A DNA stretch of 64,000 nucleotides, taken from positions 5,870,001 to 5,934,000 of the forward strand of contig NZ_AZUI01000001.1 in NCBI RefSeq assembly GCF_000526995.1, in the 5' to 3' direction. Within the stretch, counting starts at the first letter, position 1. The number at the start of each line of letters is the position of its first letter. Shown piece after piece: positions 55,174-64,000 of this stretch. The position numbers were made by a program, and so were the translations under genes. This DNA is from Lacrimispora indolis DSM 755 (GTDB lineage Bacteria > Bacillota > Clostridia > Lachnospirales > Lachnospiraceae). Under the pieces are notes generated by a model that saw only the letters and a list, made by a program, of their open reading frames with translations, did no database searches and was not told where the DNA came from.

Positions 55174-55410
55174 ATGTTTTTCAAATATCAAATGGCTGGC
55201 AACCGTAACGAATGCAGCTGCTTACGGTGTCCCCTTTCAGCCGGCACGGGCGTGATTATTGACTGGTGTATCAACGATTATTCCTGCGATCTGATGAAAC
55301 AGGCAGAAAAGGATCTGCTGTTCGTTCCGGATAAACTGATAGCTCCTCTATCCGTCTATCACGGCATTATTCGGCACAGCACCTTTTGGCATGTGGCCGG
55401 CATCCTATAA
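55174..55410 (+). CDS. Hypothetical short protein, possibly a gene remnant
   Basis: 78 residues with cysteines in NECSCLRCPLS and later WCINDYSCD, then AEKDLLFVPDKLIAPLSVYH. It lies alone between the divergent PTS promoter and the GH112 gene. The ribosome site is weak (GTGAAAG), and I recognise no family. It may be the remains of a longer enzyme gene. Confidence 0.3.
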   Translation: MFFKYQMAGNRNECSCLRCPLSAGTGVIIDWCINDYSCDLMKQAEKDLLFVPDKLIAPLSVYHGIIRHSTFWHVAGIL

Positions 55411-55444
55411 AATAACTTAGGAGAGATTCTCTCTTTTTCCGCAC

Positions 55445-55482
55445 AAAAATAGAGAACGGTCACCACGCCATTCTCTATTTTT
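55445..55482. terminator. Bidirectional terminator after the GH112 gene
   Basis: Perfect 12-bp arms AAAAATAGAGAA and TTCTCTATTTTT with a 14-base loop; U-tracts on both strands. It ends the rhamnogalacturonan-related operon, about 60 bases after the GH112 stop. Confidence 0.8.
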
Positions 55483-55543
55483 ACCTTGTAAGACTTAAGC
55501 AGTCCGCTCCCTTTCCGCCCCTGTCTTTGTACACGGCTTTCCT

Positions 55544-57703
55544 TTATCCCAGTGTAATAATCCTGGTCTCATAAGACTCAAGCATCTCTTCACATCTGCC
55601 ATATTCCGTTTCAACCACAGTTTTCTGCGGACATGTACTATTATTGATGAGCACCAACTTTTTGTCTGCCGGGTACCATGCACATTCTGTTTCCGGATTA
55701 TCCGTCAGGTAGTTCTGCTTCAAAGGCATGTTTTTTCCAAAAAGCATCAGATTTAAAAGCATTCTGGTATTCCGGGGATTCACCTGGAAACTGCTGAGAT
55801 AGATTCCCCAACCGTTTCCTGTCTTGTGCATTGCAATGGTTGGCATCCCATCCGTTTCCGCCAGTACACGGGTATTACCATCGGTTAAGTAAAGCCCCTG
55901 GCGTCCCTTCACTCCCGCTTTTTCCGGAATCAGCCCTGCCACAGGTTTCACCTCATAGTCCCAACGGCCATGGCACACTCTTGCACCTGTGTCCTCATCA
56001 ACACCCAGAATGTGGGCGAGACGGAAATATGTATCGTATCCTTCCACTGCCGATGGCTCGTTGACGCCAACCAGCACTCCTCCCTCAAATACAAAATGAG
56101 AAATGGCTTCTACCACCCGGCTGTCATCCCATGCTGCCCCGCCGCTCCATGCAGTTCCTGCCGCACCTGCATTAATTAATACATCCACTCCTTTTAATCC
56201 ATTATTTCTTACATCTTCAAAACGAATGAATTTCACATGTACCGGAAGTCCGGACAGGGCCTCATTGATATGTATCAGATCATGCATATGCGTTTCATGA
56301 AAATGCCCTGACAACGTCCAGGAACGGAGCCGCCCCCAGGAATGGAGCACAGCGATATTAATCCCCAGCGTATACACCTCTCCTGCCTGATGGAATTCCT
56401 TAATGAGGCGGAATTCATTTGCTGCGCTTTCAATATATCGGCAGAAATCCGGATATCCTTCCACCAGATGAAGGTATCCTCCCAATCCGATCCGGTCGAT
56501 CTTTTCCCGCAGCAGAGCCCGTCTCACCTGCACCCAGTATTTTTTAGCCTCCCCGGCTGGATCTCCGCCTTCACAAAACGTCGGCGCCCCGCCAAGCCCA
56601 ACCGGGAACAAATAGGGATGCAGGCGCAGTTCGTGGGTCTCCACTTCAACACCTGCACACAGTCTGGCTTCATAACCGGAAAATACACATTTAATCAAAC
56701 CATCAAATCCAAATTTCTGAAACTCATCACCGTAAGGTTCTGCGCCCACCCAGCTGTCATCGTAAAACACATAGGCTTTTTTCCCATAGCTATGCACCAA
56801 TTCCACCAGCTCTTTGCCGAAAGCAACAACAAAGCGATTGATAAATGCCATGTAATCCCGCTGCTTTTCTCCCGGAGGCATATGCGTTACATGGAATTTT
56901 CCCTGATTGACAAAATCTTCTGCCGTCAATGCATAGCCGTATTCCTGTTCAAATTCTTCAAGCGCTTTCGGACTGACCGTAAAATCATAGGAACCCCAAT
57001 CACTGAAAAGGCTGCGTTTCCGCTCATCCCGGCCCCATATCCAAACGAAGTTATAAAAGAGGGAAGTAAAGCGCACCACCGTTGTGGACGGATGAGTTTC
57101 ACACCAGTTCTTCAGCCAACCGTAAAGATATTCCCTGGTCTCCGGATGTCTTGGATCTACTGGCATTAAATGCTCTTTCTCCCAGTGATTGGTCACATGG
57201 TTATACATAGATATCTCTTCCCAGATCCGGTAGGCCAGAAAACTAACCGTATACTTATGCCATGGAATCGCATTCCTCAGGATCACATTACCGGATTCCC
57301 GGGCATATTTCCATAACCCCCGGGGCACCGCCTGATTATCCGTCCGGTCAAAAACCTGCCAGTATTTCATGCCTTCCATGCTGTCATTAACTGCAAACTG
57401 ATCCTCATAGAAATCTTCCATCAGGTGAAATACCAGAGATTCTCCGGCCGCCATCTTCCCTTCTGTCATCAGAAAGGTCTGCTGCAGCTGTTCCGGATGC
57501 TGCTTTGCCCATTCATTATGATCCCTGATGATACAGATCGTGGAATAAATGCCATAACCGGCATCTGTTATTTCTTCTGAAAGCACAGTACCATCACTAT
57601 CCCGGATCACATCTGCGCCCCAACGCTGTGCTAACTCCAGTGTCAATTTTTCATATCCGGATTCCCCTGGCAGCGTAAAACTCCCGGTTCGTTTTTCCGT
57701 CAT
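55544..57703 (-). CDS. GH112 galactosyl phosphorylase (galactosyl-rhamnose or lacto-N-biose phosphorylase)
   Basis: 719 residues, the normal size for GH112. Family marks include TSLFYNFVWIWGRDERKRSLFSDWGSYDFTVSP (about residues 218-250), containing the catalytic Asp region, and AYVFYDDSWVGAEPYGDEF. These cytoplasmic enzymes split beta-galactosides with phosphate to alpha-galactose 1-phosphate. The neighbouring GH105 and Lpl-type transporter favour D-galactosyl-(1,4)-L-rhamnose, released from rhamnogalacturonan I, over lacto-N-biose. GGAGACAG precedes the ATG. Last gene of the operon. Specificity is inferred from context. Confidence 0.88.
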   Translation of the reverse strand: MTEKRTGSFTLPGESGYEKLTLELAQRWGADVIRDSDGTVLSEEITDAGYGIYSTICIIRDHNEWAKQHPEQLQQTFLMTEGKMAAGESLVFHLMEDFYEDQFAVNDSMEGMKYWQVFDRTDNQAVPRGLWKYARESGNVILRNAIPWHKYTVSFLAYRIWEEISMYNHVTNHWEKEHLMPVDPRHPETREYLYGWLKNWCETHPSTTVVRFTSLFYNFVWIWGRDERKRSLFSDWGSYDFTVSPKALEEFEQEYGYALTAEDFVNQGKFHVTHMPPGEKQRDYMAFINRFVVAFGKELVELVHSYGKKAYVFYDDSWVGAEPYGDEFQKFGFDGLIKCVFSGYEARLCAGVEVETHELRLHPYLFPVGLGGAPTFCEGGDPAGEAKKYWVQVRRALLREKIDRIGLGGYLHLVEGYPDFCRYIESAANEFRLIKEFHQAGEVYTLGINIAVLHSWGRLRSWTLSGHFHETHMHDLIHINEALSGLPVHVKFIRFEDVRNNGLKGVDVLINAGAAGTAWSGGAAWDDSRVVEAISHFVFEGGVLVGVNEPSAVEGYDTYFRLAHILGVDEDTGARVCHGRWDYEVKPVAGLIPEKAGVKGRQGLYLTDGNTRVLAETDGMPTIAMHKTGNGWGIYLSSFQVNPRNTRMLLNLMLFGKNMPLKQNYLTDNPETECAWYPADKKLVLINNSTCPQKTVVETEYGRCEEMLESYETRIITLG

Positions 57704-57755
57704 ATCTGTCTCCTTTTACCTCTTTATTATTCTGCCGGTCCCATCAGGCACTGTC

Positions 57756-58808
57756 TCATAATGCCCCATCATTTCTGCTGTTGTCATAATCCAGTATGCC
57801 TGCGAAAAAAGCAAGTGCCAATCCTTGTCCCCAGCCTTGGATCCAGTCTCTTGATATATTCCGGTACCCGTCACGGTCTCTCATTACCGCAGTTCCGCCG
57901 GACACATGAAGAACTCTTCCATCTTCGCTGATCTCATTCACAATTCCGGCAATGGCTTTATTTATGTATTTGATATGAAGGGGATTCCCTTTCGCAATCA
58001 TGGCAGCCGCAATTCCGCAAGATGCCGATACCTCCTCATAAGATTCTTCATCATCCAGTATGGTTCGCCAGAGTCCCCTGTCAGTCTGAAGAAGCTTCAA
58101 TGCTGCCAACTGTTCATTCAAAGAACCTGCCACATCCATAAAGCGGGGATATAAGTAGCACTCAGGCAGACAAATGCCCACCTGGGACATGGTGTAGGAA
58201 GCCCATGCATTGGCTCTTCCCCAGTAAAATCCGGACATATGGTCTTTTTTGATATTGTTATATCCATGATACCACAGTCCGGCATCCGGATTTTGTAGAT
58301 AACGGATGTGCCAGTAATATTGGTTCAGTGCGTCGTCGATCAGTGCATCCTCTTTAAGCTTCACCCCTACCCGCAATAAAAAGTATGCCGCCATAAAAAG
58401 GGTATCCGCCCAGCACTGCTCCGGAAAATCATTCCCCGCTGAGACCGTATGCTGAAGCACATTCTCACCAAAGCGCAGAGCTTCCTTTCGTAAATACTCT
58501 GCTTTACTCATTACCAGACTCCAATACCGTTCATCATTGGTCACTTCATACAAAGTTAATAAACAATGCCCCATGGCACATGTATTGACTGTCCAAACCT
58601 TGGGCACTCCCAATTCTATGAACTCATCAATTCTATCTTTCAACAGATTGATATATTCTTCATTTCCTGTCACTTCATATGCCTTGCAAATACCATAATA
58701 AGCAACTCCGCACGGCCAATCCCATGTCATATCCATACGCATGGTGCGCTTTACCATGCGATCTACAAGTACTTCTATCTTATCTTTCTCATACACCAGT
58801 CCAGCCAT
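57756..58808 (-). CDS. GH105 unsaturated rhamnogalacturonyl hydrolase
   Basis: 350 residues, an alpha/alpha-six-barrel enzyme of the YteR/YesR class. Visible marks are MDMTWDWPCGVAYYGICKAY, the general-acid region CWADTLFMA (Asp near 133) and FYWGRANAWASYTM. It removes the unsaturated galacturonic acid from the non-reducing end of oligosaccharides produced by rhamnogalacturonan lyase. There is no signal peptide, so it acts after import by the Lpl-type transporter upstream. AAAGGATG precedes the ATG. Confidence 0.9.
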   Translation of the reverse strand: MAGLVYEKDKIEVLVDRMVKRTMRMDMTWDWPCGVAYYGICKAYEVTGNEEYINLLKDRIDEFIELGVPKVWTVNTCAMGHCLLTLYEVTNDERYWSLVMSKAEYLRKEALRFGENVLQHTVSAGNDFPEQCWADTLFMAAYFLLRVGVKLKEDALIDDALNQYYWHIRYLQNPDAGLWYHGYNNIKKDHMSGFYWGRANAWASYTMSQVGICLPECYLYPRFMDVAGSLNEQLAALKLLQTDRGLWRTILDDEESYEEVSASCGIAAAMIAKGNPLHIKYINKAIAGIVNEISEDGRVLHVSGGTAVMRDRDGYRNISRDWIQGWGQGLALAFFAGILDYDNSRNDGAL

Positions 58809-58829
58809 AGTTTCATCCTTTCTTTTGGG

Positions 58830-58874
58830 TCAATCGGATCATCGCGATCCGCGAACCTGTTTGATGGGGTTAAA
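58830..58874. repeat. 45-base intercistronic repeat, copy B
   Basis: Begins TCAATCGGAT and ends GGGGTTAAA, aligning gap-free with 13279-13323. CGGATC-N5-GATCCG makes a better hairpin than in copy A. It lies between the binding-protein and GH105 genes and abuts a terminator. Confidence 0.5.
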
Positions 58875-58904
58875 AAGCTGCCGCAAATTTGCAGCAGCCT
58901 TTTT
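58872..58904 (-). terminator. Intra-operon terminator after the binding-protein gene
   Basis: On the minus strand GGCTGCTGC pairs with GCGGCAGC, followed by UUUUUA. Being between binding-protein and enzyme genes, it probably lowers expression of GH105 and GH112 relative to the transporter. Confidence 0.75.
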
Positions 58905-58935
58905 CCATTCTTCGTCTCATTTATTCCTTGCCAAA

Positions 58936-60603
58936 CTATTTGATATAATCCCCGGCATCAATCAATGCCTGTTTCTCATCAAGAATTTCCTGATATCCGT
59001 TATCCAAATATTCCTTGCAGTATGCATCATACTTGGCCTCAAGTTCTTCCGGCTTGCAGGTAACCATATCAACGTAGAATTCCTGCCACATTGCTGTTAA
59101 ATCGGCTTTGTATTCATTCGTAGCTTCAATACTTTTTGTAAAGATCGGACTGATGATCCCATATTCTTTAATTTCCTTGTCGTAATCATAAGCATTCTGA
59201 ACCAGCTGCTCATAGCCTGCCGGAGCCAATGTCTTTAAGTTTGCCTTAAAATTCTTGGTTTCGTCACCATAATCAGCCACCTCGGCTACCAGGCACCAGT
59301 AATCTTTATTGTTATTGTTGGAAAGCTTAGACTCCCCTGCAAAATCTGGTACCGGAACTGCAATGCCTTCTTCATTCAGCGTATAATTTACCCCTTCCAT
59401 GCCATTTTGCAGGAAGAATAAATTCTCCGGCTGAATCATCCAGTCCAGGAACATCCAGATTGCCGCCCGCTGCATATCACTGGCAGTGGAGTTAATTCCC
59501 ATGACCATACCGTAAGGCGGATATTCATAATAATATGGCTGACTACCCGCAGGGGCTAAAGCCTTTGGAGACATAACAGAAACCTCCGCATTGGGATCGT
59601 TGGCTTTCAAGCTGCTGATCACATCCGTATTGGCTGCAATATAAAAGCTGTAAGTCCCCACATTACCAGCTACAAAATCTGCTTTCCACGCAGCGTCATC
59701 CGTATTTAAGTAGAATTCAGGATCTAAAATCCCCTCATTAAATTCTTTATTCATTGTTACCAGATAATCTTTGGTCGCCTGCCAGGTAAGAGGCGCTACA
59801 TTCAGATCCAGATATAACGCCAGTTCATTCTTATCTGGATCAGACCCGATAAATGGATATTCATAGGTATAGCTCTTGTTGATCAGATAATCTCCGCGTG
59901 TCCCAAGACCGGCTTCCTTCCAGGCAGCCATAACTGCATCCAGTTCCTCTCTTGTCGTTGGCTTTTCCATACCCACCTTATTTAACCAATCCTGACGGAT
60001 CAGGTGCACATAGTTGTAATAAATAGCATTTCTTCCTGCGAAAAAGAACGTGTTTTTCCCATCCAACTGTCCGTATTTTTTGATGGTATCACCTAATTTA
60101 TCATAATAGGCCGGTGCATAGTACTGAATCTCATCCAGATTCAACTCCTGCATGGCACCTTCCCCATTGTAGTTTACTGCTTGCGGCATATCATAATGAA
60201 AGATGATATCCGGCGCATTGCCCGCAGCGATCATCTGCATATAATCTGTCACTTCATTCTGACGATTGATACCTACATAATTCAAAGTGACATTGTACTT
60301 ATCCCCAAATTCCTTTTGGATCCATTTCGTATAATAATTATTTGCCGGATCCCAGCCCTCAAATCCACGGTCATAAACCGGAATTTTGATTGTCACATTC
60401 TCCGGGAAACCAGCAGAATAGTCCGTGAAGCTTCCAGCCTCAGAAACACCTCCCGCTTCCGTGGACGCAGTGGCGGCACCGCCCCCTGCCGTCGTTGCCG
60501 TCGTCTCCTCTTTTTTGCCTCCGCAGCCAGTTACCGCGCCTGCTGCCATGATGACAGCCGCACCAAAAGCTGCCAGCCTTTTACATGTCATTGCCCTCCT
60601 CAT
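58936..60603 (-). CDS. LplA-like extracellular sugar-binding lipoprotein
   Basis: 555 residues. The signal peptide ends at VTGC (Cys near 27), followed by a Gly/Ala/Thr/Glu linker. The large size and segments such as FPENVTIKIPVYDRG, NAPDIIFHYDMPQAV and MVMGINSTASDMQRAAIWMF fit the LplA/YtcQ class that binds large oligosaccharides, often from pectin. AAGGAGG precedes the ATG. It is third in the operon after two permeases and is probably the most expressed product, being followed by a terminator. Confidence 0.9.
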   Translation of the reverse strand: MRRAMTCKRLAAFGAAVIMAAGAVTGCGGKKEETTATTAGGGAATASTEAGGVSEAGSFTDYSAGFPENVTIKIPVYDRGFEGWDPANNYYTKWIQKEFGDKYNVTLNYVGINRQNEVTDYMQMIAAGNAPDIIFHYDMPQAVNYNGEGAMQELNLDEIQYYAPAYYDKLGDTIKKYGQLDGKNTFFFAGRNAIYYNYVHLIRQDWLNKVGMEKPTTREELDAVMAAWKEAGLGTRGDYLINKSYTYEYPFIGSDPDKNELALYLDLNVAPLTWQATKDYLVTMNKEFNEGILDPEFYLNTDDAAWKADFVAGNVGTYSFYIAANTDVISSLKANDPNAEVSVMSPKALAPAGSQPYYYEYPPYGMVMGINSTASDMQRAAIWMFLDWMIQPENLFFLQNGMEGVNYTLNEEGIAVPVPDFAGESKLSNNNNKDYWCLVAEVADYGDETKNFKANLKTLAPAGYEQLVQNAYDYDKEIKEYGIISPIFTKSIEATNEYKADLTAMWQEFYVDMVTCKPEELEAKYDAYCKEYLDNGYQEILDEKQALIDAGDYIK

Positions 60604-60637
60604 AATACTTCCTCCTTTTCATATTCTTGCTTTATCA

Positions 60638-61552
60638 TCAGCCTTTGACTGCACCAATCATAGTCCCGCGCACAAAGTACTTCTGTACAAAAGGATAGAT
60701 GCAGACAATCGGCAATGTTGCAAATATAATGCAGGATGCCTTAAGCACCTCCGGGTTCGTGATCTGTCCTGTAGCTACAACTCCTTCCGCCTTAAAGGAT
60801 TCCGTGGCTGCCACAACCAGATAGTATAGTTTCAATTGTAAAGGTCTTAAATTCACCCTCTGCTTGATATAGAACAATGCATCGGAATAGGCATTCCAGC
60901 GTCCTACTGCATAAAAAAGTGCAATGGTGGCGATGATGGGCTTGGAAAGCGGAATCACGATTTTTGTCAGAATCTTAAAATGCCCGGCTCCATCAATAAC
61001 CGCTGATTCTATCAAGCTTTCGGGAATGGATGACTGAAAATTATTCATCATAATTAAAAAGTTATACGCCGAAAATGACAACGGTAAAATCATACACCAC
61101 CAGGTATCCAGCATTTTAAGATCATTCATCAGCAAATAATCGGGAATGGTGCCTGCTGTAAAATACATCGTAAACATAATCAGAAAGCTCATCACCTTAC
61201 GGCCCTTTAATTCCTTTCTGGTCAGTGCATAGGCGGAACTGATGGTCAGCACCATGCCAATGACCGTAAAAGAAAGAGTCACTATGACCGATACATACAA
61301 GGAACGTACAATGGACACATCCTGAAATATCTTTTTATAAGCCGTAAAGTTAATCCCTTTGGGAATCAGAAATACCTTATTGGCTACGACGAATGCTTCA
61401 TTACTGACCGATTTCGCAAAAATATGTATAAATGGAAGCACACAAGTAAGACTCACCAGGGTCAGAACCATATAAAACATAATGTCTATCGCCATATTCT
61501 TCGTCTTTGTATTGATCCATCTGCGGTCATGATTCTTTTTATTCAGACTCAT
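60638..61552 (-). CDS. LplC/YtcP-like ABC transporter permease
   Basis: 304 residues, six membrane segments. PFIHIFAKSVSNEAFVVANKVFLIPKGI at the N-terminus (about residues 41-68) and the coupling segment ESLIESAVIDGAGHFKILTK are typical of the YtcP/LplC class. It ends MIGAVKG, the conserved C-terminus. It pairs with the LplB-like permease upstream to import an oligosaccharide. AAAGGAGG precedes the ATG. Confidence 0.92.
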   Translation of the reverse strand: MSLNKKNHDRRWINTKTKNMAIDIMFYMVLTLVSLTCVLPFIHIFAKSVSNEAFVVANKVFLIPKGINFTAYKKIFQDVSIVRSLYVSVIVTLSFTVIGMVLTISSAYALTRKELKGRKVMSFLIMFTMYFTAGTIPDYLLMNDLKMLDTWWCMILPLSFSAYNFLIMMNNFQSSIPESLIESAVIDGAGHFKILTKIVIPLSKPIIATIALFYAVGRWNAYSDALFYIKQRVNLRPLQLKLYYLVVAATESFKAEGVVATGQITNPEVLKASCIIFATLPIVCIYPFVQKYFVRGTMIGAVKG

Positions 61553-61565
61553 ACTTGATCCTCCT

Positions 61566-62522
61566 TTAGATCAGTCCATCTTCACCCAGCTTCTTTGCAA
61601 CCCAGTCTGCCGCCAGCACCAGAATCAAACCGATCACCGACTGGAACAGCCCAAGTGCCGTCGCTTCACTGAACTTTCCGTCTCCAATTCCCCAACGATA
61701 GACCAGAACCGGAATGGTAGTCGTGTACTGTGTCGCCTTAGCATTACAGAGAGCAAAGATGCGCTCAAAGGAGCCTCCCATCAGCTTACCCATGTTCATA
61801 ATAAGCAAGGTTACGATGGTACTCCGGATACATGGAATCGTCACATGTACACATTGCTTCCATCTTCCGGCCCCATCTACCCTGGCAGCTTCATAAAGTT
61901 CTGAATTTACACCAGTGATTGCCGCCAGATAAATGATCGTTCCCCAGCCCATGGACTGCCATACGCCAATCAGCACATAGCTGAACAGCCACCAGCCATT
62001 TCCCTGTAAAAACGGAACCGGACTGTGTCCTATATTCTGTATAAGAGCATTTACCACACCATTGCTTAAGGAAAACATGGAATATGCGATACCTCCGATA
62101 ATAATCCAGGACAAGAAGTGAGGAAGGTATAATAGAGTCTGAGTTATCTTTTTAAAATATTTACTTTTGACTTCATTTAGGATCAACGCCAGGATAATCG
62201 GCATCGGAAATCCGAATAACAGATCCAGAACATTTAAAAGCAGGGTATTATAAACCGACTGTCCAAAATCCCTCTTTTTAAAAACTTTCCCGAAGATATC
62301 CAGTCCTACCCATTTACTTCCTGCATATCCTTTTGCCACCTTGTAGTCTTTAAACGCGATGGACAGTCCCGTATAAGGCAAAAACTTAAATACCAATATA
62401 AACAGCATGGGAAGTACCAGCAAAGCATACAACTGCCAGTCCCGTCTCAAGTACCAACCGATACTATGCTGTTTGTTCTGAGTATAAAGTACTGCGGCAG
62501 CAGGCGTCTTTGATCTTTTCAT
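61566..62522 (-). CDS. LplB/YteP-like ABC transporter permease
   Basis: 318 residues with six membrane segments. WQLYALLVLPMLFILVFKFL starts the first, GLSIAFKDYKVAKG follows, and the coupling segment is ELYEAARVDGAGRWKQCVHV. This is the YteP/LplB class used for rhamnogalacturonan oligosaccharides in Bacillus. First gene of its operon, behind a consensus promoter. No ATPase gene is adjacent; a shared MsmK-type ATPase elsewhere is expected. Confidence 0.92.
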   Translation of the reverse strand: MKRSKTPAAAVLYTQNKQHSIGWYLRRDWQLYALLVLPMLFILVFKFLPYTGLSIAFKDYKVAKGYAGSKWVGLDIFGKVFKKRDFGQSVYNTLLLNVLDLLFGFPMPIILALILNEVKSKYFKKITQTLLYLPHFLSWIIIGGIAYSMFSLSNGVVNALIQNIGHSPVPFLQGNGWWLFSYVLIGVWQSMGWGTIIYLAAITGVNSELYEAARVDGAGRWKQCVHVTIPCIRSTIVTLLIMNMGKLMGGSFERIFALCNAKATQYTTTIPVLVYRWGIGDGKFSEATALGLFQSVIGLILVLAADWVAKKLGEDGLI

Positions 62523-62582
62523 AGTCTGTCTCCATCCCCCTTTATTACTTTTTTACTTCCTGAATGTTTTACTTATGGATTC

Positions 62583-62611
62583 ATTATATGAAAATCACAA
62601 TCCCATTTCAA
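62583..62611 (-). promoter_or_regulatory. Promoter of the Lpl/GH105/GH112 operon
   Basis: On the minus strand: -35 TTGAAA (62606-62611), 17-bp spacer, -10 TATAAT (62583-62588), about 60 bases before the LplB-like start. Confidence 0.65.
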
Positions 62612-62760
62612 AGCGATCCCCTGCGAAAACTGCTCATTTTCAACCATTTATCGCTGGATATTCCGTACTATTTTATCTTTTTCGTTAACTATCTGTTACT
62701 TTCCCACTTTTTTTTGAACATTTTGTCAAACTTTCTTTTTATTATCAAAGATATAAATGG

Positions 62761-62790
62761 TTGAAAATTCAATTGGTTATATTATATAAT
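62761..62790 (+). promoter_or_regulatory. Promoter of the divergent AraC gene
   Basis: TTGAAA (62761-62766), 18-bp spacer, TATAAT (62785-62790), 33 bases before the ATG. The region between this and the opposite promoter (62612-62760) is the likely AraC binding area. Confidence 0.55.
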
Positions 62791-62823
62791 CAAGGTATCA
62801 CTAGGAAAAGACGGAGGAGTAAC

Positions 62824-63774
62824 ATGGCCAGACCTAAGAAATCTATCATTGAATACAGAGATTATCATTTACCGTCGCATTTTCCAGTCCTTTTGCTTAC
62901 TGGGGAGCATTGGCGGATTTCTGATATTCCTTCCGGGCGCCTCCACATTCATAACTGCCTGGAGATCGGTTTCTGTGAATCAGACAGCGGTACAATGGAA
63001 TTCGAGGACACCGCTTATCCTTTTCACGCAGGTGATGTTACAGTTGTTTCCTGCGACATCCCCCATACCACATACAGCACCACAGGCTTCACCAGTAAAT
63101 GGTCCTACCTTTTTGTGAACTTAGCCGATTTATTATATCCACTCTTCTTAGGAACTGATATCCAGAACATAGATCTCCTGTCTTTTTCTGAGCATCACCT
63201 TAGTCTGATCATGAGCCGGGAGGAATATCCTATCATCTACTCCCTAATCATCAGAATTATTGACGAGATGAAGCAAAAAGAGGATGGGTACGAGCTTAGT
63301 GTCCGCGGCCTCTTCCTGGCGCTGGCTACTAACTTGATGAGAATTACATCCGCCATAAAAAACAGGGGCAATGACCAGCCCAAAAACGCCCTGGTCATTG
63401 CTCCTGCTCTGAATTATGTCCGTTACCACTATATGGATGACTTTCAAATGGAATATCTTGCAGCTTTATGCGGACTCAGTCCCACACATTTTCGAAGACT
63501 CTTTTCCTCTGTGATGCACACCAGCCCTCTGGAACATTTAAACAGCATACGCATCCGAAAAGCAGCGGATTTGCTGCGCATGACAGAAGACTCTGTGGTC
63601 AATATCTCTGAACGGGTAGGCTTCCATTCTGTCTCCAGTTTTAACCGCCACTTCTCAGAAATAATGAATACAACCCCAAGGGAATGGCGGCATCAAATGT
63701 CTATTTTAAAAGACCAGTCAATCTTAAAATATAATGGTTGGATGTATGCGGAACTGTTAAAAAGAAAAAATTAG
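62824..63774 (+). CDS. AraC-family regulator of the rhamnogalacturonan-related operon
   Basis: 316 residues. The N-terminal cupin half has GRLHIHNCLEIGFCESDSG and HAGDVTVVSCDIPHT; the C-terminal helix-turn-helix pair reads MEYLAALCGLSPTHFRRLF and NISERVGFHSVSSFNRHF. Divergent from the transporter/GH operon, it most likely activates it when the oligosaccharide is present. The ATG at 62824 follows GGAGGAG; an earlier frame start at 62761 lies inside the promoter. Its last 18 bases overlap the end of the convergent HPr-like gene. Confidence 0.9.
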   Translation: MARPKKSIIEYRDYHLPSHFPVLLLTGEHWRISDIPSGRLHIHNCLEIGFCESDSGTMEFEDTAYPFHAGDVTVVSCDIPHTTYSTTGFTSKWSYLFVNLADLLYPLFLGTDIQNIDLLSFSEHHLSLIMSREEYPIIYSLIIRIIDEMKQKEDGYELSVRGLFLALATNLMRITSAIKNRGNDQPKNALVIAPALNYVRYHYMDDFQMEYLAALCGLSPTHFRRLFSSVMHTSPLEHLNSIRIRKAADLLRMTEDSVVNISERVGFHSVSSFNRHFSEIMNTTPREWRHQMSILKDQSILKYNGWMYAELLKRKN

Positions 63775-64000
63775 AATCCACTGACTGATCTGCTCCTCCA
63801 CCTCTGCCTCGTCGGTTCCTTCGATCACAAAGGTCAGCACTTCCCCTTGACCCGCCTTTAAATTCATCATGGAAAATACGTCTTTGCAGTCTCCGGCCAA
63901 GCGACCTTTCTGAATGAATACTCTGCTTTCATAGTCCCTGCATATTCCGGCCAGGCTGACGGCCACCCTGGCATGCAGCCCTCCTTCATGGAGAATTTTA
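63757..64000 (-). CDS. HPr-family phosphocarrier-like protein (5' end outside window)
   Basis: The frame enters from the window end and gives KILHEGGLHARVAVSLAGIC, where GLHAR holds the phosphohistidine of HPr, followed by SMMNLKAGQGEVLTFVIEG, the S46-like and helix-2 region. HPr normally has GLHARPA; here Pro is Val. About 80 residues are visible. It may be a catabolite-control or specialised HPr (Crh keeps no His, so Crh is unlikely). The start and ribosome site are not in the window. Confidence 0.8.
   Translation of the reverse strand, partial: KILHEGGLHARVAVSLAGICRDYESRVFIQKGRLAGDCKDVFSMMNLKAGQGEVLTFVIEGTDEAEVEEQISQWILIFSF

Overview
The window looks like the chromosome of an anaerobic, spore-forming clostridium of the Lachnospiraceae type (Lacrimispora/Lachnoclostridium-like). 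This is inferred from low-to-medium GC, strong AGGAGG ribosome sites, frequent TTG/GTG starts, a glycyl-radical enzyme with its activase, a BclA-like collagen exosporium protein, a GH112 phosphorylase and many sugar transport operons. No rRNA, tRNA, CRISPR array or prophage was seen.

Layout. 1-2981 (+): end of a DeoR repressor, a rhamnulokinase-type kinase and a Gfo/Idh/MocA oxidoreductase. 3.1-6.9 kb (-): DUF488, GNAT, MFS, and a TetR/FMN-binding unit with a clear promoter-operator and a flavoprotein-like relic. 7.3-10.5 kb: a large collagen-like spore protein, a truncated second copy and a decayed IS3 element. 10.6-15.2 kb: a ferric-siderophore operon (permease, ATPase, binding protein, esterase) followed by an AraC gene. 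15.5-18.4 kb: a two-component system with a lipoprotein. 18.9-22.9 kb: a PIN-PhoH ATPase, an EAL-CBS-GGDEF protein and an RpiR regulator. 23.2-27.4 kb: a heterodimeric ABC exporter with a MarR regulator. 27.5-30.7 kb: an SsuABC/NMT1-type ABC transporter led by a small protein resembling the H-cluster domain of [FeFe] hydrogenase.

30.9-38.0 kb: a GH2 glycosidase, a CUT1 sugar ABC transporter and a beta-propeller protein, with a divergent AraC. 38.2-45.0 kb: an ascorbate-type PTS (PRD regulator, IIA, IIB, IIC) fused operonically to a phosphotriesterase-family enzyme, a creatininase-family enzyme and a SIS protein. 45.7-48.8 kb: a decayed stretch with an agr-like two-component relic, an XRE fragment, an EFR1-type flavodoxin/ferredoxin and an IS91-type transposase relic. 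48.8-54.9 kb: glycyl-radical activase, glycyl-radical enzyme, DeoR and a fructose-type PTS. 55.5-63.8 kb: a rhamnogalacturonan-related locus (LplB, LplC, binding protein, GH105, GH112) with a divergent AraC, then the end of an HPr-like gene.

Most notable observations: (i) an identical 16-bp palindromic site sits just downstream of the -10 box of both the siderophore operon and the hydrogenase-like/ABC operon, implying one shared, probably metal-responsive, regulator; (ii) a 160-bp palindromic MITE inserted into the TA of the PTS IIC stop codon, changing TAA to TAG; (iii) three dispersed relics of one IS3 orfA gene, each retaining the same hairpin-forming segment in an intergenic position; (iv) a glycyl-radical enzyme whose active-site Cys lies in a GCGEF context; (v) the PTS/phosphotriesterase/creatininase/SIS operon, which may encode an undescribed catabolic pathway.
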